64,000 bases of DNA from Acanthamoeba castellanii str. Neff (Eukaryota; Discosea; Longamoebia; Acanthamoebidae). The DNA lies in assembly GCF_000313135.1 (NCBI RefSeq), contig NW_004457554.1, positions 916,283 through 980,282 of the forward strand, in the 5' to 3' direction. The position numbers were made by a program, and so were the translations under genes. The notes beneath the pieces were generated by a model that was not told the DNA's origin, searched no databases, and saw only the letters and a program-made list of their open reading frames with translations. Every line of letters starts with the position of its first letter. The stretch's first letter is position 1. This document shows, piece by piece, positions 10,501-27,500 of this stretch.

Positions 10501-10641
10501 CGCGACAAGGCCGTGGTCATCGGCGACAAGCTGCTGCAGCGGGGCTTCTTCCGGTGCCTGGTCTACGATACGGCCTCGTTCACGGACGACCACACACTGT
10601 TCCAGGCCACGACACCTGCGGACACGTGCGGCGAAGATTGA
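7514..10641 (+). CDS. RasGAP protein with coiled coil and C-terminal DEP domain
   Basis: RasGAPs switch off Ras-family GTPases by supplying an arginine finger. The ATG is at 7514. After two short exons the GAP domain runs over exons 7828-7996, 8069-8214, 8287-8402, 8477-8622, 8730-8849 and 8928-9016. It shows TLFRGMT (Arg-finger motif) and FFFLRFVCPALVSP, the RasGAP signature. The joins tested from 7718 onwards keep phase; the intron I favour at 7571-7637 is small and could be unspliced. Exon 9112-9552 has a Lys/Glu-rich basic stretch. The last exon, 9622-10641, holds a coiled coil (LESQIAVLKEQLAAERE), a long Ser/Pro-rich linker and a DEP domain (LTDRLVDKMF to LLQRGFF), which usually directs membrane binding. 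It probably links Ras signalling with the membrane. Family assignment is strong; the target GTPase is unknown. Confidence 0.9.
8646..8689. repeat. CGCACACAC nonamer tandem repeat in an intron
   Basis: About five copies of CGCACACAC lie in the RasGAP intron 8623-8729, between the exon coding for the FLRFVCPA motif and the next helix. Flanking exons join in phase, so the repeat is intronic. Confidence 0.85.
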
Positions 10642-10675
10642 AAAAAGATAAAGAGAAAAGAGAAAAGATAAAGAA

Positions 10676-10681
10676 AATAAA
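10676..10681 (+). terminator. Putative polyadenylation signal AATAAA
   Basis: AATAAA occurs 35 bases after the RasGAP stop codon in an A/G-rich tract and about 55 bases before the next gene's ATG, so the 3' untranslated region must be very short. Confidence 0.45.
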
Positions 10682-10735
10682 ATAGTAAATAATTTTTGCT
10701 GTGATTTTCTTCACATCTCGTAAATTGTGGAAAGG

Positions 10736-11418
10736 ATGCAACGGAGGGTGCTGCTCGGATCTCGGGGTGCCGTGGCCTTCCGGCCAGCCTGCGGACCTTC
10801 TTCTTCGTCTCGCTTCCTCTTCACGTCTTCGGCAAATGTCGAATCTGCCTTTAATTCGGAGGCCTTTGCTCTTCCCACCCTTTCAACTTCCTCTCCTCTC
10901 CCTGTCTCCCGCCGTCCGGTGGCCGCCTTCAGCGATGTCTCGCCACGTATGCCTCGCACTTTAATTTCTGCTCTGCGCCCGGCCATCATCAGCTTGTGGA
11001 ATTAATGTTGCGGCCGTTTTCGCCTCCTGCAGGAATGGCCATGGTGCCGCTCGATCGTACTCTTGAGATCGCGCCCACGCCGCGAGACAGCGTCTTGGAC
11101 ATGGTGCTGCCCACCTTGCCCCTTCCCCTCGACGCGCCTCTGTACCCCACTACTGAAGGCAACGGTACCTCGGCACTTCGTCATCACTACATGTAGTGCC
11201 TCCATTTTGCGCCACCAGCCGTTCATTGACCTCTTCTTCTCTTTCCTTTCTCTTCTTTGCTCGCCGCAGCGCCGATGGAGGCGGTGAAGCGGACGTACCA
11301 GCCGTCGACGGTGAAGAGGCACCACACGCACGGCTTCCTGGTGCGCATGCGCTCCAAGAACGGACGTCGCACCATCGCCCGGAAGAAGGAGAAGGGACGC
11401 CACAAGCTCGGCATTTAA
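10736..11418 (+). CDS. MRPL34: Mitochondrial large-subunit ribosomal protein bL34m
   Basis: bL34 is a small basic protein of the large ribosomal subunit. The C-terminal exon (11270-11418) encodes the diagnostic KRTYQPSTVKRHHTHGFLVR stretch, then MRSKNGRRTIARKKEKGRHKL, close to the bacterial bL34 consensus over its full length. It is preceded by two exons (10736-10946, 11033-11164) that add about 115 residues. The N-terminus MQRRVLLGSRGAVAF with many Arg and Ser and few acids looks like a mitochondrial targeting sequence. All three exons join in phase. I took the ATG at 10736; an upstream in-frame GTG is not needed. Confidence 0.92.
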
Positions 11419-11564
11419 TTGTCCGTCCTCCTGCCCTCTTCACAACACAACACGATACACGTTCGCAACTTGCCCACCAACCATCGTCATCATCACTTAG
11501 CATCATCGCTAGTCCAGAAGGTGTGTTTGTTGTGCGTTCGGAAGTATCGGTCGCTGCATACGAC

Positions 11565-14444
11565 TTAGTAGGTGGGCCTGAAGACGTGGACGTCGCCTGC
11601 GCTGTTGCCGCCCACGATGACGTTGGAGCCCGGCCTTGTCGCCACTGTGCTCACCCACTTCGGCGAGGAACCCTGCGCGCACCCACCCAAGTATCAGCTC
11701 ACGAGCAGAGTGATCACTACAAGCGCTCGCTCTCTGGGTTGGCAGTTGTGAACGTACAACCTCGCCGCACGAGTAGGTCGTGAGAGGAGTCGGAGTGTCA
11801 ACGTTCCACAGGTAAACCTGCACGCGACGATACACCAGAAAGATACGTGGGGTGAGGGAAGACATCGCAGGCGGCGCGGTGAAAATCAGATGGGAGGGGG
11901 ACCTGGTTGTCTTCGCTGCCACAGATGATGTGTTCGCCGGTCCTATCGACGGTCAAGCCGGTGAAATTCTTGGCGTTGGCGTGCCTGATGGTTGATGATG
12001 GTTGAACGTGAAGAGATGAGAACATGAGAGCCGTAGATCTGGCGCGTCTCGGCTGCGAGGCAAATAATAGCCAATAATAGCCAATAATAATAAGATAGCG
12101 TACGTACCCTGAGTAGGACATGAGCGGTGTCCCCTTGTGCATGTGCCACCTTTTGATGGTGCCGTCGACCGATCTGAATCGCGATGCCCCAAGACACATG
12201 AAGTTAGCATGGAGTACTATCGCCAACGCCAACAAAGCGCTCATCCAAAGGGAGCCAACGCCAAACGTACGCAGAAACGAGCTGTTCCTGGTTGAGGAAG
12301 CTGAGCGCCCATACGGCCTTGCGGTGATCACGCAGGATGGCGAACGGAATCTTGAGGTTCCTCAGATCGTAACAGTGCACGTGGTGGTCTGCGTTGTCGA
12401 AACCTAACGGTCAGAGAAGGGCAGCCCATGATATACGTGCGGGAAGGAAGAGTACCGGCGGAGCTGAATGCCAGCATGGAGTCGTTTGGCGAATAGCGAA
12501 CACAGCAGACTGTGGCCTTAGAAGCGATGCTGGCGGTAGACGTCTTGTCATCAATTGTCCAGAGCCGCACTGTATCATGACACATCCACACGGTGAGACG
12601 GTACGCACACTACACACTAAAGTTCCCGGATCTGTACCAGTCCTATCATCGGAGGCCGACGCGAACTGTTTGTGATGGGCGGCCGACGCAAAGGAGACGC
12701 ACCAAACGCGCTTGGTGTGCTCTTGGAAGGTAGAAACAGGCTGGCAACGTCGTGGCGTTAGTTTTCGCGGTGGGGCCAAAGTGAGCCCTAGAGCAAGAGA
12801 GACGGTGGTACGAATCGGGTCGGGTGCTGTGTACCTGGGCGATCTCGGTATTCCACAGGCAAATATTACCGTCGTGGTCGCCGTGTGCCAGGAGGTGTCT
12901 CACGCTCTTGTTCCAGCTGAGCGTACTGTGTTGGGAGAAACAACATGCAGTTCGCACGTCAGCAGGCAGTCGGCGACGAGCCAAGTGTGATCGAGGTTTG
13001 AATTGTCGGGCATAACGACCCACCTCATGTTGGACTTTATAGGCAGCGTTTGGGCGGCGAGGGGTACGCTTTCCCGAGCGTTCACAAACGAAGTGTAGGA
13101 GTAGATAGAGATACGCTCGGAGAGCTGTGAGACGGGGCGAGTCAGCGAAGAGTCGTCCCACATTTCAACGAGAGGGGGGGGGACGAGCAACACACCTGAG
13201 ACGCGGCAAAGTAGTCGCCGGTGGGGTCGAAGTCGATACACGTGATGACTCTCGTTACCTTGCCTTCATCGACGATGGTGTGAGAGGCCAAACGACTAGA
13301 CGGGGACACACACACACAAGCGCACTTGTATCAGCACATGTTGACGTTGAGTTGAGTTAAGCATCGGGGATATCATGCGTACCTGGTGCCTTTGATCTTT
13401 TGGGCATCTTCTCTTACGGGCTCCCTCGCAGGCTCTCGCGCAAGCTCCCTCAAGGACTCCCTCACGGGCTCTCGCACGGAATCCCTCGTATGTTCCCGCA
13501 TGGGCTCCCTCACAGACTCCCTCGTGTGTTCTCGCACGGGCTCCTCCCTGGGTTCAGACTTCACGGAAACGGAACGCTCACGCTCACGATCACGCTCACG
13601 CGGAGTCGAGCCTCCGTGCCTCGGACTAGTGGGCCTGATGATGCGAGAGAGCGGCGCACAACCGGTTGTCTTGTCAGATACGAAGGAGAGCTGCGACGAG
13701 GATTGGAGCCTTGAGAAAGTCTAAAGGCACGTACATGGGAGAGCGGGGGGCCAGGGGAGCAGAAGAGAGGGGCAGCCCGAGCGCGAGCTGTATCTGGTTG
13801 ACCAGGCCGGTGAGCTGATAGAACTGAGCCTCCCTCAGCACCGCACGCAACACCGTCCTGCACACGGAGAAAGCCTCCAGCGTTAGGCCGCTGCGTGCGC
13901 GAAAACATGACGTAGGGCGGCATACCCATCCGTAGGCAACTCAACGCTACCGTCTCGCAAGAAGTTGAGAATGAGAGAAAAGAAGGTACCGTCTCTATCA
14001 ATGAAGTAGGCTCCCTCTGCAGAGGCGCTGCAGTGAGCATCCCGGACTGCAATCCCGGAAAAGTAGAGAAGGAAATGGTACCCTCATCTTGGGCTGGGAT
14101 GCTGGTGTTGGAGAACATCGCCTCCAAGAGAGAACCCTGACAAATTAAGATAATAAATGGTTAGATTTGCAGTAGCGATGAATTGGACTTGAAAGCTGTA
14201 CCCTGGCGCGGCGGAGGGTGGCAACGGTGGTCGTGTACTTCTGGCCCCCCACATTCAATTTCACAATTTTGTGGCTGGGCCACTGCTGCTCTACTTCGGC
14301 AGCGTAGCGCCGATCCCTGTTATCGGTCTCGCTGGGGGCGTCAAGGCGCAGTCGCTTGGCACCGTCCGCATGGTGGTAATCCCGCTCCCCGTTCGAGGAT
14401 CGGCTTCTACGCGACGATCCGCTGTCCAATCTTTCACGCTCCAT
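11565..14444 (-). CDS. KCTD-type BTB domain fused to COP1-type WD40 propeller
   Basis: The minus-strand ATG is at 14444 (MERERLDSG). A basic, Arg/Ser-rich leader precedes a T1/BTB domain of the KCTD type (KIVKLNVGGQKYTTTVATLRRA, YFIDRDGTFFSLILNFLRDG, LREAQFYQLTGLV), a fold that usually bridges substrates to CUL3 ubiquitin ligases. Next comes an Arg/Glu repeat linker (REPVREHTRESV). The rest is a WD40 propeller whose blades match COP1/SPA (DRTGEHIICGSEDNQVYLW, ASKATVCCVRYSPN, GNSAGDVHVF). The join between BTB and linker works with donor CCCAT|GTACGT and acceptor CATCATCAG|GCCC, and linker to propeller joins in phase. COP1 itself has RING and coiled coil before its WD40. The inferred role is a CUL3-linked substrate receptor. 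The last codon TAC is followed by TAA at 11565-11567. Confidence 0.82.
13405..13560 (-). repeat. Coding repeat of Arg-Glu-Pro-Val-type heptads
   Basis: Imperfect 12- and 24-base units encode REPVREH, RESVREP, RDSVREP and similar, between the BTB and WD40 domains. The segment is strongly charged and probably an extended helix or a disordered spacer. The period is a multiple of three and the frame is kept, so it is coding. Confidence 0.85.
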
Positions 14445-14605
14445 CTTCTTCCGAATTGATGAAGCCGCAGAAAGAAAAACAAAAATAAAACCCGGCACCA
14501 CTCACGCTCGAAACGACACACACGCCACACGCTAAAACAGGGCCAAGCGAAGGACCGCACACATACATTACACATGATACAGGAGGAGGCTAGAGACGAA
14601 ACGGC

Positions 14606-17472
14606 CTAGCCCATGACAGAGTTGCGACGTAGGGCCGCGAGCGATGTGGCGCTCGAGTTGGTGACGACGCGTTCGGTTTGCCAGCCACGCGTGGCTTGCT
14701 GCTCCTTCATCCGCTTCCACTCGAGGTATCGCTCCTCGGCTTCGTTGTCGTCCTCTTCATCCTCTTCGTCCTCGTCCTCATCAGCTTCATCGCAGACCCT
14801 TTCCTCCTCACTTGATGTCGTTGGAGATCGATCACCCACCTCCTCCTTGCCCTTTCCGCTCTCGTGCTCGCTGCCGCGACTGTCGGTATCGCTGATTACC
14901 TCTTCCTCTCTGCGAGTGGCGTCACTCGTAAGTCTTCACTCACACGACACACGACACCTAAATCAGGTGGAAACGGCATTCACGTACGAAATGGAGTCGA
15001 GTAGGAGACTGTGTCGTCGGACTGGCATGTTGGTTTCTGAGGTGGCGATAACGCTGTGTGCCCATCGTTTGGTCAGACGCGCCAAGGAGGATTGGGGGGG
15101 AGGGATGCCACACTTACCGAGCACTGGGCTTCAATCGCCTCACCTCCTGCTGGAGCACATTCACCTTCAGTCGCAGCTCGTCCGCTTCATCCTGCATGCA
15201 GAAAAGGGCACGGGTGAGGTGGTGTAAAGCGCTCATGAGGAGGCGACCATAGGGTACCTCTCGCTGCTGCAGCTCGGCATAGATCTCGGACTGCGTGCGG
15301 ATGTTCCGGGCCTCCTCCTGCGCGCGCGGTAAACGTCAGCGCACGCTGTGGGACTGACTAGTCAGGGAGTGACCACTAGTGTACGTACCTGGAGGAACGG
15401 ATGGTCGAGCAGGTCTTTGGCCGATGGTCGCTTGGTATCTTGTTCGTGGAGAAGCGAGTGTAGAATCTCCGTCAACTGGTGGCTGTAAAGCTGTTGTTGG
15501 CGCCAAATCAAACGACGCACCGGCGCGGGAGAAGGTCAGCATGCATTCACGGTACTGTGGTACACAACGCCAATTGATTGGGCCAAGCACAAGCCAGCTG
15601 CGTACCGAGGGGATGGGCATGGGGAAGCACCCGTCGTGCTCGTCGTCGTAGACAGAGCGCAGGGTGAGGATCTCGTAGAGGCAGCACCCGAGGGCGTACA
15701 TGTCCGACTTTTCGTTGTAGGCCTTGCCCTTGAGCAGCTCGGGCGCGGCGTAGCCCATGGTGCCGACCGGGGTCTGGTGCTGCTTCTTCTTGTTCTTGCG
15801 CACTGTCGACAGGCCAAAGTCGCCGATCTTGATGTCCTTCCACTTGTTGAGGAACAGATTGCCCGGCTTGATGTCCCTATGCAGCACATTGTGGGAGTGG
15901 ATGTGCGCCAGCGCCAGCAGGATCTGATCGGGCACCACAAAAGGAGTCAGCAGCGCGCCGCAGGAGCAGTCGCATTTCTCAGATTCCAGTGGTTGGAGTG
16001 GTACCTGGATCAGCCATGTGACGACTCGCTTCTCGGGGATCGGGATCCCCTCCTCGATGACAGCCGACACGTCTCCGCCTGAAGAAGGCAGTCCATTCGG
16101 TGAGACCATATTAATTAACAATCACTCAAGTAGAAGAAATGTCAGGCCGCACCCTGGCAATATTCCATGACGATGAACACATGCAGTTTCTCCTGCCAGA
16201 AGTCCTTGTACTTCACGATGTAGGGATGACGCAGCAATCGTAGGAGCACCATCTTCAAGTACAAACAGAGACAAGGCAAGACAAAGAGATGAGTCTCATC
16301 AGGCCACCCAAAAGAGAATCACGTCCCGCTACGTGATTCCCAAGTGAGAAGATGGTGCGCACCTCACGCATGGCGTCCTTGGCCTCCTCCTCGTTGATGC
16401 AGCACACCTTGTGAAGTGAAGCAACAAATGTGAATATATACCCACGAGCAAAATGTTACACCACTCATCGAATTGAGTACCTCTTTGAGCACGTATTGTC
16501 GAAAGTCGCGCTTATCGAGCACGACGAAGACGAGACCGAAGCCTCCCTCGCCCAGCTTGCCCACCACCTCGTATCGATCCGCCTTCTCTTTCTGCACCAG
16601 AGAAAGAAGCGCCGACCGATGTTGAGCGATTCACGCGAGTGGGAGGAGGAGCGAAGGCGGGAGCGAGAAAGAAATGCGGGGCAAGGAGTACCATGGCGCG
16701 CTTGAGCTGCTTCATCCAGTCCTTCTGCTGGGTGAGCTGGGCGATCTCGGTTGATTTGACCGAGAGCTGTTTCTTATTCCACAGCCTGTCCATCACCGTG
16801 TAGGCCTCATGCCTGTTCAGAAAGTTACGGAACAGCACCTGTCGCGGGGAGTGGTGGGTGAGACCAGAAGTCTTCGGTGGGAGGCAGCAGCGGGAGCGCA
16901 TCTCACCTCCTTGTTGCCCTTGAGGCGCACGAGGATGGCGTTGGGGATGATCTTGGCCGTGGACTTTCGCTCCAGCCCCTTCACCTGCTCCCACTTGATC
17001 GTGATCTGATCCACACAAACACGCCGCCGGCCTTGGTGAGGCATTGCACGATGACCACGCTTGCGTTTCGTGTCGTTTTGTCGTTGGTCGTGTGTGTGAG
17101 CACCTTGCGTTCGCGGCCAAAGAAGTGGGCGTAGAAACACTGCGTACATAACAACGGCCGCCGAATGGTGAGCGCACATCTCAGCACACCGGGCTGTTGG
17201 CAGTGTAAAATTGTAGGTATGTACATACCAAATAGTTCTGGGTCAAGTAGACGTGGCCCTCTATCAGCAGCTTGCCCTTTTCCTTCAGAGAGCAGTGGTA
17301 GGCTGTATAAATAAATAAATAATTTATAATAATAATAATAAAAAGGCGGCAAGTGTGCATTCAAATATTTGAATCGAGCCGTTGAGCATCGGTGTTTGGG
17401 GGGGAGGGTACCGTAGAGGATTTCTTCCTCTTGGGAGAGTTCGAAGAGCTTGACGAACTCCTTTTGCTTCAT
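14606..17472 (-). CDS. NEK-like Ser/Thr kinase with N-terminal GRAM domain
   Basis: The minus-strand ATG at 17472 starts MKQKEFVKLFELSQEEEILY, spliced in phase to AYHCSLKEKGKLLIEGHVYL, CFYAHFFGRERK, ITIKWEQVKGLERKSTAKII and FRNFLNRHEAYTVMDRLW, a complete GRAM domain of the kind that binds membrane phosphoinositides or proteins. A linker helix (LTQQKDWMKQLKRAM) joins in phase to the kinase domain: GKLGEGGFG (P-loop), YVLKEV (VAIK Lys), HRDIKPGN (catalytic loop), KIGDFG, then GTMGYAAPE and SDMYALGCCLYEI. The order and motifs are those of NEK/NimA-like kinases and all catalytic residues are present. The tail has a coiled coil (YAELQQREDEADELRLK) and a very acidic patch (DEDEDEEDEEDD). GRAM would tether the kinase to membranes. 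The upstream exon structure could be longer. Confidence 0.85.
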
Positions 17473-17925
17473 GACGGTTCGATTACGCTTGAGGGAAGAA
17501 CGAATCGAATCCGACAGCAGGAAGACTGTCGCGAGAAGAGTGAAGAGCACCACTTTCAGTGCAAGGGGGGCCGCGGGCAGGCAGGCAGACACAACACAAG
17601 CTCACAGGCAGAAGAAGGCTTTCAAGCAGAAGAAGATAACTAATAGCTCGAAAGCCTCGCCGTCGTGTGGTCCTGACGGGCACTCGCCGCCAGCCGTGAT
17701 CTGCGGGTCGGTTAACTCCGACGGCCGGAAATCACACTTGATCTCAAAAGAAAAGCAGAAGAAATGCAACCGACTTTTGCTCCCCATAAACCTGGTAGGC
17801 TGGTTCTGCGTCGCACTGCAACATCGTCAAACATCGACGTGGTCGATGGTGGTGGTGGTGATGGCGATAATCAAAGAGTGGCGGGTTTGAGTGGCTACAA
17901 CGGGGGATAGGGTGATATCGGCTCG

Positions 17926-24237
<6,312 letters not shown>

Positions 24238-24535
24238 GTGACGTGAACAGCGTCAAGCACGGGGTGGAGGTTGTGGGGGGAAGGTTGGCAAAGAAAGAGG
24301 CAGCACCCCCACGAGTGGGAACTGCGGGCCAAGGCAACCAACCTGGCCAGTGGCATACAGGTAGCAACACAATAGAGCCATATGTGGAACTAGTCGTAGC
24401 ATGGGTTTGCGGAGCTGCAACACCCCCCCCCCAATGTTACGTTCCGTTGTGTACAAAATAACTGGTGTTGGAAGGTGCCCAAAACGCTACTGGAATGCTT
24501 GGCATCTCGCTGATGGTCACCATCATTATTTGAAG
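24238..24535. other. Intergenic spacer without visible gene
   Basis: This spacer separates the start of the receptor gene (-) and the stop of the CAP-FN3 gene (-). It would hold the receptor promoter. I see only C-runs and no structured element. Confidence 0.5.
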
Positions 24536-27500
24536 CTAGATTGGCGGGAGGGTGCGGCTCGGTGTGCTGGGTGAGATGCTTGCGCTGCGCGTGCCTGTCG
24601 CCGAAGGCGATGGGCTTGGACTTCTCGACGGGGCGCGAGTGCTTATGATGCGCACGCGCGTGGTCGAAGGAGTGGCCGAGGCAGTCGGGCTGTTGGTGGG
24701 GCTTGTGGACGGGGTGGGGCTGCGGGTGGGGCTGCTGGTGGGGCTCGGGGTAACGCTGATGGACGCAGTTGGGCTGAGCGTGATCGAAGCGCTTGGGCTG
24801 GTTGTGGCCGAAGGGCTCGGGATGGTTGTGACACTGGGGCTGCGGGTGGGGCTCGGGCTGCGGGTGCGCGTAGGGCTCGGGCTGCGGGTTCGAGTGGGTG
24901 TGACAGTGCCGGTGGGTGTGACGCTTGGGCTGCGGCTGGCGGTGGTGGAGGCAGTCGGGCTTGTGCTGACGCTCGATGATGCAGTGGGAGTGTAGCTCGG
25001 GCTGGAGCTGGTGCTCGGGGTTGTGGTGGCCGATACACTAGGACTGATGGTGGGGCTTGTGGACGGAGTGGGGCTCGGGCTGCGGGTGCGGGTAGGACTC
25101 GGGCTGCGGGTGCGGGTGGGACTCGGGCTGCGGCTTGGCATGACGCTTGGGCTGCGGGTGGCGGTGGTGGTAGCCGTCGGGCTTGTGCTGACGCTCGACG
25201 ACGCGCTGGCGCTTGCACTGGGAGTGAAGCTCGGGCTGGAGCTGGTGCTCGGGGTTGTGGTGGCCGATACGCTCGGACTGGAGCTGGCGCTTGGGGCTGT
25301 GGTGGCCAATACACTAGGACTGTTGGTGGGGCTTGTGGACGGAGTGGGGCTGCGGGTGCGGGTGGGACTCGGGCTGCGGGTGCGGGTGGGACTCGGGCTG
25401 CGGGTGCGGGTAGGACTCGGGCTGCGGCTCGGCGTGACACTTGGGCTGCGGGTGGCGGTGGTGGTAGCGGTCGGGCTTGTGCTGACGCTCGACGACGCGC
25501 TGGCGCTTGCACTGGGAGTGAAGCTCGGGCTGGAGCTGGCGCTTGGGGTTGTGGTGGCCGATACACTCGGGCTGTTGGTGGGGCTTGTGGACGGGGTGGG
25601 GCTGCTGATGAGGCTTGATGACGTGCTGGGGCTGCGGCTGATAGACGGGGTGGGGCTGCGGGTGCGGGTAGGACTCGGGCTGCGGCTGCGGGTAGGACTC
25701 GGGCTGCGGGTGCGTGTGGGGCTCGCACTGACACTTGATGCACTCGGGGTCGATACACTCGGGCTCGTGGACGTGCTCGGGCTGGCGGTGGGCGTCGCAC
25801 TGGGACTGCGGGAGCTGGTAATCGAGGCGCTCGGGCTGGTGGTGGGCGTCGTACTGGGGCTGCGAGAACTGGTGACCAAGACGCTCGGGCTGGTGCTGAC
25901 CGAAGTGCTCGGGCTGCGGGTGGGGCTGATGGTGGAGGCGGGGCTGCTGCGAGTGGGGCTCGGGCTGCGGCTGGCCGTGACACTCGGGGTCAACGACGCA
26001 CTCGGAATCGGGCTGACACTGGTTGATGGAGTGGTGCTGCCCGATAAACTAGGGCTGCTGGTGGGGCTCGTAGACGTGCTCGGACTGAGCGCAGGGCTCG
26101 AGCTAGGGCTGACGGTGGGCGTCGTACTGGGGCTGCGGGAGCTGGTGATCGAGGCGCTCGGGCTCGTACTAGGACTGCGAGAGCTGGTGATAGAAGCGCT
26201 CGGACTCCGCGTGGGCGTTGTACTGGGACTGCGGGAGCTGGAGATCGAGGCGCTCGGGCTCATACTGGGGCTGCGGGAGCTTGTGATAGAAGCGCTCGGG
26301 CTCCGCGTGGGCGTTGTACTGGGACTGCGGGAGCTGGTGATCGAGGCGCTCGGGCTCGTGCTAGGACTGCGGGAGCTTGTGATAGAAGCGCTCGGGCTCC
26401 GCGTGGGCGTCGTACTAGGACTGCGTGAGCTTGTGATCGAGGCACTCGGGATCGTGCTAGGGCTGCGGGAGCTGGAGATCGAGGTGCTTGGGCTCGTACT
26501 GGGACTGCGGGAGCTGGTAAAAGAAGCGCTCGGGCTACGCGTGGGCGTCGTACTGGGACTGCGGGAGATCGAGGCGCTCGGACTGGGACTAGGACTGCGG
26601 GAGCTGGTGATCGAGGCGCTCGGGCTCCGCGTGGGCGTCGGGCTCGTACTAGGACTGCGAGAGCTGGTGAAAGAAGCGCTCGGGCTCCGCGTGGGCGTCC
26701 TACTGGGACTGCGGGAGCTGGAGATCGAGGCGCTCGGGCTCGTACTAGGACTGCGAGAGCTGGTGATAGAAGCGCTCGGACTCCGCGTGGGCGTTGTACT
26801 GGGACTGCGAGAGCTGGTGAAAGAAGCGCTCGGGCTCCGCGTGGGCGTCCTACTGGGACTGCGGGAGCTGGAGATCGAGGCACTCGGGCTGAGCGTGGAC
26901 GTCGAGGAAGCGCTCAATGACGGGCTGACGCTCGGGGTTGGGCTGACGCTGATGCTGCTGGAAGCAGTCGGGCTTCGGCTGGGTGTTCTAGTCGTGCTCG
27001 GGCTCGTCGTGGCCGAGGCACTTGGGCTGCGGCTGGGCGTAGGAATTCGGCTGCCACTCACCGAAGCACTCGGGCTGGCTGCGATCGAGCGACTCGGGCT
27101 GCCGGTGGGCGACACACTTGAGCTTGGACTGACGCTGACTGACGCAGTTGGGCTCGGACTTCCGGTGACTGACGCGGTCGGGCTGCGACTGCCGCTGACG
27201 GAAGCAGTCGGACTGCGTGTTGGTGTTCTGGTTCCCGTGGGCGAGACAGGCGGACTGAGTGTGGGGGTCACGCTGGGACTCGGCTCGAGACTCGGGCTCA
27301 CCGTGCTGCTGGGCGTGACGCCGGGCGTAATGGAGGCGGTCACCGAAGCGCTCGGGCTGCTGGTTGGGCTGCGCGTCGGCGTCCTGCTGGGCGAGGGGAG
27401 CGAGAGCGTGAAGAACCAGTTCTCTGCTCCGTCGGAGAAGCCAACGGCGTTGTTGGCCCACACGACCACTGTGTACTCGGTCCCGGGCAGCAAGCCTGCA

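Noticed and set aside
13561..14127. Alternative end of the BTB protein in another frame (…VSVPFP)
   Set aside because: Using acceptor CATCATCAG|G keeps phase into the Arg/Glu linker and WD40. The alternative needs read-through of an intron and loses the propeller.
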